From Lichtheimia corymbifera B2541 (lineage: Eukaryota; Mucoromycota; Mucoromycetes; Mucorales; Lichtheimiaceae): 64,000 bases of DNA. The notes under the pieces were generated by a model, which worked only from the letters and a program-made list of their open reading frames with translations, was not told the DNA's origin and searched no databases. The DNA is taken from contig JNEU01000826.1 in NCBI GenBank assembly GCA_000697475.1, forward strand, positions 124,001 to 188,000. Direction: 5' to 3'. The position numbers were made by a program, and so were the translations under genes. This document shows, one piece after another, positions 10,164 through 21,274 of this stretch. Position 1 is the stretch's first letter. The number at the start of each line of letters is the position of its first letter.

Positions 10164-10902
10164 TTAATATGGGAAGAGATCGTTATCTTCGAGCATCCTA
10201 CGTAATTCGCCGCTTTGATGTAGCTTTATCAACTCATTTGCACCACCGATGCTTTCTCCACCCAAGAATACATTTGGAAATGTATCACGACCAGTCCACT
10301 CTCCTAGAGCATGCTTGACATCCAATGCATCATCTATATTGGATATGAGAAATTTCATTCGATGTATACATGAAGAGAAAATACATACCTCGAAGATCCA
10401 CCTCCACAACATGATAAGGATTCTCAAGCTCATATTCATCCAAGATTTCCTTTGCTTTCCGTGAATAACTATAATCCACATTGCAAGATGAGACACACGG
10501 CCCTTTTTTCAATGAGGATACCATAACTTACGGGCAATAGGTCTTTGAAAAAACAGTCAGCGGATGCTGTGCAACGATCGTCGTGAGCTCCAAGGCGAGA
10601 GGTGACATGTTGGATGGTGTTTCATCTTTGACCACGTTGTCATGTGCAACCACAGCATTATTGTCCTCTGCATCCATAGCAGCTACAGCAGCACCATCGT
10701 CCTGAGTCCGTAACCGCTTGAATCCAGGTACTTGAGTCGGATCACCGAAATGCAGCATCAGTGCTAGAGTGCCCGTGAACAAGATCCCCACAATACAGAG
10801 CACACGCATGCGTCGACTATGTAACCATGATGACCGTTGTCGAGCAGCATATCGCTCCTTGGCTTCCAAATCCTGTATGGTGCGTGGTAGTGAAGTACTC
10901 AT
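10164..10902 (-). CDS. Membrane-anchored monothiol glutaredoxin (Grx6/7-like)
   Basis: Three exons, 10902-10532, 10468-10389 and 10333-10164, give 206 residues. An N-terminal cytosolic segment is followed by one membrane helix (RVLCIVGILFTGTLALMLHF, residues ~32-51), an acidic Asp/Ala-rich stem, then a glutaredoxin domain. That domain has LTVFSKTYCPYSRKAKEIL as active site, then DLRDDALDVKHALGEWTGRD, TFPNVFLGGESIGGANEL and LHQSGELRRML. The active site is CPYS with one cysteine, so it should act as a monothiol enzyme binding glutathione. The active-site motif is split by an intron in the Pro codon. A type II single-pass layout matches yeast Grx6/Grx7 of the ER and Golgi. The ATG at 10900-10902 is preferred over an upstream one at 11043 because the extension is unlike the family. 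Confidence 0.85.
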
Positions 10903-11950
10903 TCCGTGGACGGCGTGTGCGAGAGAGAAGACAGAGTAAGAGAGACACAGAAAGGCTAGACCAAGCTTAGATCCGATACACTTTGATTGTGTAATAAATA
11001 ATCTTCCACACGTTGCCTTGACAAATGTTCTCTTTACCACCACCCCGTATCCTTGTTATCAGTATTATGCGGCCACGTTGGATTAAAGGATTCCCCCTTT
11101 CCTGGATTGTATTTTTAGCCACCATACAATAAACGCATGAATTGAATGTACGACACCATGCAGTAATGCTTACTATGAATGAGGTTAGGGAGGTTCTGAT
11201 CCTTTCAGTTCCATGAAAGAAAAGCGTTAATATTTCATTATTTCTGGTATGTCTCTTTTGAGATTAAGGGGTTTCTTTGACCAACAATGTACATATACAT
11301 CATCCACATCATGATGCCATGCCAACATGACCCACAAGCTGCAGCACATTACCAATATTCCACAATTGATGAACACAACTACATCATGAATTTCAGATCC
11401 CATAAAGCATTGCTCCGTTAAAGCAATACACTAGTTCCACGATAATAATGATGATACACCTCTATCCACCTTTCACGACCAGCAATAAAATAAAGAAACC
11501 AGCAATACGATCATTCTTCCCATCCATTATTGAATTATTTAATATGGTTAAAGTTGAAGACCAAGAAGGAGATTGCATAAAGGTTAAAACGGGTGAGAAG
11601 CTGAAGCGATTAAAGCTGAATTTCAGTAACGGCACATGAGGATAACTCACTACGAAGAAAGTCATTGTCATTGTCTCTCGAGATATCGTTCCATTAATAA
11701 CAGTACTCTCCCACTAGCTATATATCAACAAAGGGTTCAACACTGGTGATCACTTCAACAGTATGAAATTAGACAATGACCAAGCATTGTTGTGGGATGC
11801 TTTATTGTGTAACATGGCCCTGGATACGTCGGGCAAATAATGGCTGAATGAGACTAGTTCATTATGCAGTGCTAACCCTGCCGGTTGTACCAAAGGTCAT
11901 AGTCCACATTTCAAGCAGAGGTATAGGATGCAGAGTTGAGCTATCGGATA
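10903..11950. other. Intergenic region, no gene seen
   Basis: About 1 kb between the glutaredoxin promoter and the 3' end of FANCL. It is AT-rich, and the only open frames (60-70 codons near 11450-11670) overlap on both strands with no recognisable protein or splice continuity. I see no RNA gene. Confidence 0.5.
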
Positions 11951-13367
11951 TCAATCATTCTCCTCCATATGGCGTCGTCTATCAGCTAAAGGATGGCTTT
12001 GATCGTGATTTTCTAAAGGCACGTTGATCAGTAAAGGTCTAACTCCTCCATTAGGTTTGGTTATTACCTCGTTGCAGTATGGGCAATTGCCGAAAAGCAC
12101 ATTAAAGCTACGTGTAGTCGTTGGATTCGATCGTAACCACTAAATACAACACCTCGTAAGAATACTCGCTTTAAAAGAAAATAAACCTAACGCACCTCGT
12201 ATAGACAACTTGGATGGAAACCACGATTACATTGATCGTTTGTGCAAACAACATCTGGATTCTGATCACCATGGGTTTCGTGGTGCAACTTGTAAATGTA
12301 GCAAATACCACACTCGATATCAGCGGCTGCATTATCCATGGACGTGTGGCCTTGCCCAGACTTCAACACCAACTTGTCGCCAAAGATTGACTTGATGTTT
12401 TGCAGAGGAGTTGCTGATGGATCCCTAGCAACGATATCCTGTTAGCATGATATTATGAATTCTTGCTTGATCCTATCAACTTACCATTGGCTGCCTTGCT
12501 GCCACATGTCTCTGAGGATCTTTGTGCTCTTTTCATTTCCAAAGAAACGAATCATCTTTGGTTGCTCTTGTGGTCGATCGGGATGTAGTTCAATATGCAA
12601 CGAGCAATGATTGATCAGAGCCACACGTCGCCACACGTCGCCATAACTTGGGTTCTCAGGGTCCAGAATTCGAGTGTGTTGATCCAGTTCATCCAAACAT
12701 GAGAAAAGCGGCTGATATCTTTCAATGATACGATAACACTGTTCTACTGCATTCGTCAATGTGGTGGTAGATATGCTGGTAATTGGAAGTTGCGCAGTAA
12801 TTTTGGGCGTTGTGAGCGGATAATTGGCAGGTATGGATGCGTAGACCGTATGGCGTCGTTGTTGCATTGAATCTGTCAATGAAAAAGCGACACGTTCATT
12901 GCTGAAATCCTGCACCTTGTCGAAACCAATGTTGATCAATTCAGTCATGATCGCCTTATATCGTCGTGAAAAGGAGATGTCCATCATGTCTTCATCACTC
13001 GTTGTTTCTTGTTCCTTTCATTATGCAATAAATAAAGACTCATCCACATGCCTTTTTTGGATAACTTACCAACATTTCCTTGAGCTCTGCTAGTAAAGGA
13101 TTGATATCACCACATTGTGCGAGTCTTCTCTTCACTTGCTCGGTGTCACAACGTTGCAAAAGACGTTGAATCTCGGGTTCGCCGTAAATGAAAGGTACGT
13201 CGTTGTCATTGAGGAACTGGACTTGGATCAAGTATTCTTTGTTCTATTGACAAATGTCAGTCATCGCTCATGGGAAACAACCAAAAGGGCTACGTTACAT
13301 GAACAGGTAGGAAGCCTCGAAAACTCTTGCCTTCAGCGTCCAGAGGAGTGAAAAGAGGATATTCCAT
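11951..13367 (-). CDS. FANCL: FANCL-type Fanconi anemia E3 ubiquitin ligase
   Basis: Five exons, 13367-13299, 13243-13070, 13014-12485, 12424-12196 and 12139-11951, sum to 1191 nt, 396 residues (human FANCL is about 375). The N-terminus reads MEYPLFTPLDAEGKSFRGFL. The middle is UBC-RWD/URD-like, with RRHTVYASIPANYPLTTPKI and FSCLDELDQHTRILDP. The C-terminus is the FANCL RING/PHD-like domain: ECGICYIYKL, VCTNDQCNRGFHPSCLYEW, SFNVLFGNCPYCNEVI. The Cys/His spacing and the C-C-C-H-C-C-C order are visible. FANCL monoubiquitinates FANCD2/FANCI in interstrand crosslink repair, in the nucleus. The RING is split by an intron after YE. About 35 extra residues follow the RING. It is divergent from the SANT-like gene with 113 bp between starts. 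The fourth exon start is chosen by phase (GTTGCTAG acceptor). Confidence 0.88.
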
Positions 13368-13480
13368 TTATAGACGTGCTGCTGTCGCGTGCGAATGTTG
13401 TCGCGTTTTTATTGTCGCGTTAAAGCGCCGGCGCACCTTATTCGTTTCTTTTCCATATACACCACCACCACCCATCCAGC
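13368..13480. promoter_or_regulatory. Compact bidirectional promoter, FANCL and SANT-like gene
   Basis: Only 113 bp separate the two divergent start codons. The segment contains TGTCGCGTGCG, TGTCGCGTTTTT and TGTCGCGTTAAA near 13384-13426, a threefold TGTCGCGT motif, followed by GCGCCGGCGC. The repeated TCGCGT (reverse ACGCGA) resembles the G1/S-type sites upstream of PCNA in this window. Function is inferred. Confidence 0.5.
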
Positions 13481-14505
13481 ATGGCAGGCAACGATGCATT
13501 CCAAGTACAAAAACCAAGAAGTATGATAGCAGGTGCACGCAATGTGCTTCGAACCAACGACTCTGCCAGCTTGTGGAACTGTACCCTGTCTCCAGGTATG
13601 AATGAATACAATGATCGGTTCTCTTGGACTCTTGTTGATCAATGGACGACATTAGGTTGGAGTCAGGACGAGTCTGAAACGCTGAGAAAGGCTTTGATGA
13701 AGTTTGGTATTGGCAACTGGTCAAAGATTATCGAGAGTGGATGTTTGCCAGGCAAGACCAACGCACAAATGAACCTCCAGTTGCAGCGCCTTCTGGGACA
13801 ACAAAGTACAGCAGGTAAAGTATATCTGGATCACGTGCATACAGAGAAGAACATTCTGATGGCAGCATTTAGAGTTTGCCGGTCTTCATATTGATCCCAA
13901 GGTCATTGGTGAAAAGAATTCCAAAATCCAAGGTCCTCATATCAAGCGCAAAAACAACTGTATTGTCAACACAGGAGGTAATGTCAAATAGGCATCAGTC
14001 ACAAACCAGGTACTAAATGAAATCATAATCGATTTTAGGCAAGTTATCAAGAGAGGAGCTACGAGAACGCATGCAAAGGAATAAGGAAATGTAGGTATAC
14101 GAGATAAAACACTGTCAGGATCGCTCATTTCATCATCTTAATGGTTAGGTACGAGCTACCAGAAGAGGAGTGGAATTCCATTGAACTTCCCAAGGTTGAA
14201 GATGTGAGTATAGTGTATAGTGTGTGAAATTATGGGATCATTGACAAATGCGTGTATTTAGCCCGTGCTTATGCTTGAAGCTAAACGCGAAGAACTGAGG
14301 AGGTTGCAAAAGGAGCTAGCAAAGGTTCAAGGCAAGATCGAACAAATGCGTACTATTCAACCAGCACGTATGGACAAGCTTAAGGTATGGTATAGGATAA
14401 TTGAGATGTGGGATGTAGCATGGTAAGAGATAAATACTGATTGATTGCGTATAACAGAGCACCGTTGACAACGAGACACAAGTGGCAGAAGCAGCAGCGC
14501 AGTAA
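13481..14505 (+). CDS. SANT/Myb-like domain protein of unknown function
   Basis: Six exons with consistent phases, the first 13481-13814 and the last ending in TAA at 14503-14505; about 240 residues. Residues ~50-100 form a SANT/Myb-like helix set: WTTLGWSQDESETLRKALMK, FGIGNWSKIIESGCLPGKT and NAQMNLQLQRLLG, with the regular tryptophans. Spliced exons continue EFAGLHIDPKVIGEKNSK, then a basic KRKNNCIVNTGGKLSREEL, ERMQRNKEMYELPEEEW, and a C-terminal coiled coil (EAKREELRRLQKELAKVQGK). This order (SANT, glycine-basic linker, coiled coil) suggests a conserved eukaryotic nuclear protein rather than a classical Myb activator. I cannot name it. It shares a very short promoter with FANCL, which may hint at co-expression with DNA-repair genes. 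Confidence 0.75.
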
Positions 14506-14699
14506 AAAGTCATTTTCATATATGTCCCCTTTTCATCCTTTCTACTTTGTATACCGCATCTCCCTGTTTTCTTTTTCAATTCAATGCATTTATCCAAGCT
14601 ATCAAAGACCGGGTGTCATTTCTCTGATATGGTTCATGATCGAGGGGGGCTGTGAAAAGATTCTAGCGCAAAGAACATTTATTGACCAATGATCAAAAT

Positions 14700-17600
14700 T
14701 TATCGTTGTGCCTTGCGTGTAAAATAAACAAGGAATTGGAAAAGGATGACATTGAAAGCAAAGTAGCAGATAATGATACCCAGGTTACGCCATTTGTGAG
14801 CGGCATCCCATTGGAACATGGTAGTGTAGTATTCACGACCGGAAGAATACGAGCAGTAATTGCATGAGCTGGTTGAACTTGGGTTAGCGATATAACCAGT
14901 GGCTCCTGAAGCAAAAAAATTGGCCATGTACTCCCCACACGTTTGGCCAGGTGGTGGGTTCAAGGTTGAAAAATCCTTGGGCTGACATATAACTGGCAAT
15001 GACTCCATTTCATTCACAGTCAATCCTTCAATGTAATAATGGAAAGGATCTATAACAAGATATCAGCCCTGATCTATCCGCTTTTGAGGAACGGTGGATT
15101 CTTTTCTTACCGAGCCAATACATCCATGATGACCAAAAGTGTGGCATGGCTTGTGGGGTTTGCATTAAGCCTGCGAATAGAATCAATATAGAGATGAAAA
15201 GCGGATTGATGACAGCTAATGGATGATAAAAGAACCATGTTAGCATCCTTTATACATATAAGAAGCAATTTCAATTGATGATACTTGCATGCCATGACAT
15301 GATTTCTCGAGATTGCAGCTATCAGAAAACCCAATGTAATAGCCCAGAATATAAAAAAGATTACAATGAGATAAAAGTAGCCGCAGTTTTCCGGTCGATT
15401 CACAAGTCCTGCTGTCCAATAAAATCCACACATAAAGAAAGCTGAGAACACCAACACGTAAGGTATCTCAACGAGGATAGATGTCAAGCCAAAGGGAAGC
15501 CAGCTGTAATAACGTGATGCATACTCTCGACGGAAGTACAGCCGCTCTGTCATAAATTTGGGTTGAGCAAGGATAATCTAATGCATGTTGGTGAGCACGT
15601 CAGCGAGATGATTGATGATGGTATGCTGCTTACCAAAGTTTGCGCCATGATAAAGGTAGCCAATAGCACAAAGACTCGATTTTGCATGTCAGATGATGTG
15701 TATGACATTTTCCAATAAGTGAAGCCATTAAGCAGTGAAATACACATGATGGTAAAGAATCGGCCGATGTTGTAATTGGGAGAACGCCAATATGCGAGAG
15801 CCATACGCTTGTGTACAAGCTTGAACTGGGTCCACAAGTTGGTAGCATACATTTTAGCATGGCGAGTAGGATGTTGATCAGCATTCTGGTGAATCGTCTC
15901 AAGTTCATTTTCAAGTGCCTTGGCTTCATCCGATTCCTGCCATATCTTGGCCCAATCCATGCCACTCGTTTTGGAAGCGGCAACTTCAAGGATATATTCT
16001 GCTGGGTTTGCATCTTGCGAACATTTGGGCCCGCCTTTGGATTCAAAGTAATTGATCATGGTACTTGAATCCTTTCCGATTTCGCCATAATAGGCTGTTT
16101 TACCACCACGTACAAGCAGCAAAAGGTGATCAAAGTATTCAAATAGAATGGCAGACGGCTGATGGATAGTACACAAGACCGGCCATCCGGCATCAGCAAG
16201 CTTGCGAATAAAGCGTACAATGTTGAAAGAACTCTGTGCGTCAAGACCCGATGTTGGCTCATCCAAAAACAGTAATCGTGGTTTGGCAACTAGCTCCATG
16301 CCAATTGTGAGTCGCTTACGTTCCTCAACCGAGATACCAGAACCTTGATCGATATCTCCAACTTGCGCATCAGCTATATCTTCCATCTCAAGGAGTGTAA
16401 TGATATCCTCGACGTAGGCATCCTTATCTTCCTTGGGTACTTCTGCTGGTTGTCTCAAATAAGCTGAGAATCGCATACCTTCACGTACAGTAACTGCAGG
16501 TTGATGCACATCCATTTGCTCACAATAGCCTGTGATACGCTCAAAATCCTTCATCAAGGCTTCACCATTCAAGTATACACGGCCGTCAACTTTGCCAATG
16601 GTCTTGCGTTTGGCGAGTACATCCAGTAATGTGGTTTTTCCAGCACCAGAGGAACCCATCAATGCAGTCAAATGACCTGGCTTGACAATTCCCGAAACAT
16701 CATTAAGCAATTGAAGCGGTCCACCTTTGTATGGCACGGTATAATCGACGTGATGCCAAGAGAACGTTGTGCCTTCTTCGCCTGACGCACTCTTCATTTG
16801 CTCGGTGATTTGTGCTTGTCGATCACGTCGCCTCTTATCTTCTTCTTTGGTCAATGGTTGTGGGGCTTTACCAGGCAAATATAATTTTGTGGTATGTCCA
16901 CCCGACTCTGGCGTCAGCTTTTCCATTGCTAATGCCGTCAAAAACGTGAAGAGTAACCAAAATCCAATGATCTATTAGAAGATAATTAAGCAGCCATGGA
17001 TTAAAGGATGCAATGCATAAGACTTACCACGACAAAGTTGGGTGCCCAAAGTTGTGAGGTGTAATAGCTGTACTGTGCTCTGAGATAATCATCGCCAAGT
17101 ACAAAGTTTTGTCCTGGTTGACCGCCCTTCATGGTGCACACCTAGTTTGTGTATATATGTAAGCCTTCAAATCTTGAGTTGATCCATTGAGAACTGCTCA
17201 CCTTGTAATCCCAGTTAGTATAACCAGGACCATATGGCACTGCATTGCCCGGTCCTTCACATGAGTATATTTGCCCCATCATCTCGTTGGAAATCATAGT
17301 CTTGTGGAAGGCGTGTTAGCGTGTCATAGTTTCTGAGGTTGCTATGGATACGCACCTTAAATCCGTATGCCAACGGGTTAATCCAATATATCCAATATAA
17401 CCATGGGTGCATCGAACCATGTGGGATAACATAGCTATTGGGAAATGATAGATCAATAAATGCTTTTGGTATAGCAAAGCGGCATGATCAGAGTATAACA
17501 TACCCACTGTAAGTGACTAAATAAGGTATTGTGGATGATCAGCGTCCATAAGCATAACATACTACACGCCTTAATACTTACCTAGAGCAATCAAGATAAT

Positions 17601-19926
17601 ACCGGATATCTGAGTGGCAATGTAAAGGCTTTTTGAGACAGCTCCAAAAAGCCTAAACAACCCGTTCATCATCATATTGATAAAGAAAAGGGTCGCGAAT
17701 AACGTAAAGAAGCGCCCAGCATCAAGGTTAAGACCCATCATGAAATAAGCACACACCAGAAACAAGGCAACTTGCACAAGAGCATAAGGGATATCCATGA
17801 TAACTTGTGCAACGTAGTATGCTGAAGGACGATACATAGCAAAGTGCTTATGTTTCTCGAGCACAGGACGACCCATCATAAAGCGACTCAGCTCAGATTG
17901 ACTGATGAATGCATTGAAAAGAAGGGAAAAGAATAAAGCACCACCTCGCTATTATAGAGCATGTCAATCATTGGATGCTGATACCATCATTAAAAGTACT
18001 TACAGAGAATGCACCAAGACCCGTAGTGGGCATCTGAAAGAAGCATGAAGCGGTGATGAGACCTTGAATAAGAATTGTACCATAACGTGAGATGAGCGTT
18101 TGCTTGTCTTTAATAAGTAAATGATGTTGCCGAGCTGTGAGTGCTTTAACTTGGTGTAAAAAGCTTGCTGTGTACGGTGCTTTTTTCGGTGCACGCTTCT
18201 GATGTTCACGACGCACAGCTTCTTGAAATTCCTCAGCTGGCTTTGTGCGCTCTATATGTTGCTCATATTCTTGAAGCTCCTCCATCATGCGTCGATACAT
18301 GTCCGATTTCAGGTATGCTTCTTGGAATTCATCTGCATGCTTTGGTGCTGTTTCCTCATAGCCAGGTTTAAACTCACGCTCCAAAGGGTTACATAGACCA
18401 GTCAAGAAATCAGGCTGCGACTTGCGAGGGGGACAATGGAATCCAAGGTCTTCAAAATACCGCTTGGCATCTTTGGTAGGACCAAAATACAAACAATGAC
18501 CCTGATCAAGCACAAGAACCTTGTCAAACAAGTTGTAGATGCTATTGGATGCTTGATACAATGAAGCAATAGTCGTCCTTTTGAAAATATCAGTCATGAT
18601 ACGCAGAGAGCGTGCATAATCGAGGGCAGAAGCTGCATCAAGACCACGGGTACTGCAATCCTAATAACAAAAAAGACCGGTTAGAACCCACAATCGCTAA
18701 GAAAAGGCCAAAAAAGATGCGTGCCCAGCAGTTTATACTCGAAAGTGTGGTCATCACTTCCGCAATCGACAGTCTTTTGCGTTCGCCACCAGAGAGACCA
18801 CGGATAAAAGCATTGCCCACCATTGTATTCATTTGCTTGGTAAGACCAAGCATATTACCCAGGAGATAAATAACACGATTTACAAAGGTCTTTTGCGTCG
18901 TATCAGGTAATCTATCACCTGGTGTCTTGCAGCGCAGTGCAAATTGCAAAGTTTGCTTGGTTGTAAGGGTTGGGTAATGTTGATCTTCTTCTTCGTTATA
19001 TACAACTTGACCACGGTAATGCTTGGCAAAATAACGTGCATCAATGCCGCCATAACTAACTTCACCGTCGACCTTGGTATATGCTCCACGGACGTTTGCC
19101 AATATTTTCAACATGGTAGAGCATCCGGAACCAGGACGCCCTAATACTAGCATCATCTCGCCTTCTTTGCAACAGCCACTCAGCTTGTCCAAGATCACCC
19201 TCTTGGTTGTCTTGACGCCATAACCAAAATATTTCCAAGGCTGAATGACATTAACAAGGTCACTCAGCACAGTGGGAATCGTATGTGCATCTGCACCAGC
19301 TCCCTGTTGGTATGTAAAGCCATGTATGTTAATGGTTTCTCTGGTTGAGGTCTAAGCACATGGATACAAACCTCGACATGCAAATCCTTCCAAATCAAAC
19401 CCAGCTTTTTGGGTACTTTGCCTGCCTCTTCCCATCTCACAGCTACGCTTTGAAGAAAATCATTCAAGTTGAATTCTTCTTCCGTGGGAGGTGAAAGCTT
19501 TCCCTTTTCCAAATCGGTCGGCTGTTGTGGTTTTTGCATATCTTCTTTGACGCTTGCTTTTGTCAGCTCACGCTTCAATTCATTGTATTCACCAATCGCA
19601 GCTATCAAAGCAAATGTTAGTGCACGTTTGCAAAAACAGGTGTATTACATACAATTCACGTTGACTTGACCAGCGTTTGCCTCGCCGAACGTGCCATAGT
19701 GGCCTGCACGTTCCACAGCCGTGTTCTCGGAAGAGGATGTCTCATACGATTTACGATAGTCATTGGCGCTGGTTGGCTGTTGAAGAGTATTTTCATTGTT
19801 TGATGAAGGTTGGGTGTTTGCATTTGGTTGTGATGATGTTGATGCATCGTTGTTGGTAACCAATGAACTTGGTTCCCCAGATGACATCATTATAGGCGGT
19901 TGTTTGTCGCCACTGTTGTCACCCAT
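14700..19926 (-). CDS. Full-size PDR/ABCG-type ABC transporter (paralogue A)
   Basis: About ten exons encode roughly 1,450-1,500 residues with the reverse (NBD-TMD)x2 order. NBD1 has the fungal PDR-type degenerate Walker A GRPGSGCST and signature LSGGERKRLSIAE. TMD1 has SELSRFMMGRPVLEKHKHFA and several helices. NBD2 has GSSGAGKTTLLDVLAKRKT, the degenerate signature SVEERKRLTIG, and LLFLDEPTSGLDAQSS. The last exon ends in a CGEYMANFF extracellular segment and a final helix. Start at ATG 19924-19926 (MGDNSGDKQP). The family exports drugs, sterols or lipids at the plasma membrane using ATP. The intron at 18661-18724 begins with GC (TGCTGG then GCACGC). The paralogue at 29-34 kb has GTACTT at the same site, so the donor probably mutated from GT. 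Substrate unknown. Confidence 0.9.
18617..18707 (-). other. 91-bp tract near-identical to paralogue B (exon plus intron)
   Basis: Compared base by base with 32724-32814, I count three mismatches in 91 bp. The tract covers the start of the exon after NBD1 and most of the preceding intron. Immediately flanking exon sequence differs much more (about 6 of 22 bases). It is a candidate gene-conversion tract or a constrained intronic element. Confidence 0.6.
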
Positions 19927-20649
19927 TTCTTTTGACGACTTGTAGCGAGCGTAAAGAAAGAGGAAGAGGTGTACGTTACTATAAACTCCTCCACGACCAC
20001 CCCAGTAAAGAATACGTTTACGCGTTATCACACCACTAGATATGCTGAGTTGTCTTTTTTACTGGGGTTCAGGAAGCGGTGAATTTCTATGTTGGATGGT
20101 GTCGGACATTCTCTTTGCATGAAACTGCTTTGTGTCACGTAACTGATGGCCTCATTCCCACACGTATTATTGATAGTATCGTAATCCGGTTCCAGTGATA
20201 TAAAAAGTGTAGTGCTTAGTATCTGGATGTCTCATATAATATCCTAACGGAGTAAAACAACAGGTATTATACAATGCTGGACGCACTAAAAGAAGCTATT
20301 ATAGTGATTGTTCATTAGAAGCATGAGCTTTAAATTGATTTTATTCTGGTCAATGCAATTCTGATTGTATGCGTCCTGATCAGCGGCTGCATGCAGCTGA
20401 CACCATTACAATGCACCACTTTGTTGACAGCACCATCATTACCAAAGAGAAACACTCACTAGGCATTGTCACCCGCCATTCAAATATTTTATTGTATGCG
20501 TGCAGCAGAGTTAGACATACGTAAATACTAGGTCTCTTTATTATGCAACAAACCTGCAGATACAACGATGCCTTGTCTATACCGCTCTATATGATTGCAC
20601 ACAGACTCTTTTCGCTATAGTGAGGACCATTCCTTTTATTTAGCTGTGC
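19927..20649. other. Region upstream of ABC transporter A, no gene seen
   Basis: About 700 bp, AT-rich, with only short frames. It presumably includes the promoter of transporter A at its left side and the 3' end of the doubtful minus-strand gene at its right side. Confidence 0.45.
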
Positions 20650-21243
20650 TTATAATCTATCATGGTGGTGATGGGTGTGTAAATGTGTTTGGGTGGATGG
20701 TGTGTGGAGTAGATGGGTCCACACAGGTACTTGAGAATGATATACACCACGGCACCAATACATAAGAAACATTGCCCAAAAGATCCACCAATAAAGAGAC
20801 GCCTTGCAGGTACGATAGATGATTTGCAAAACCATAGAAACGGTATCCTTGATGACCACAGCCATAAACTGACCCAATAGAGATCGCTTGCTTGCTTCTG
20901 AGAAATCCACCAAAGCCAGATGTTGATCTTCGTCTTGCAAAGCAATAGGACGTGACACTGACAACTCCAGGGAGAACAAATAGACCTTCATGGCCTTGAT
21001 GGAATGATCGACCTATGAATGCACATATTACTAGCTTATCTTTGAGATAGCGGTAACAATACTTAGCCAAGGCCATATGGAAATATAGAATGCTTGATGC
21101 TACACCCAAAGCCGGTTTCCTTGCTGCAGATATGCCCATGCAATAAACGATTACTGATAGCCGTTATTCCAGAGGAAGGAGTGCTGCTTGATGACGGCTG
21201 CCTTGCGCGCTCGATAGACGTTGATAACACCAAAAGACACACA

Positions 21244-21274
<31 letters not shown>

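Noticed and set aside
10903..11043. N-terminal extension of the glutaredoxin (upstream ATG at 11043)
   Set aside because: Would add 47 residues unlike the family before an already complete type II membrane protein; region looks like 5' leader.
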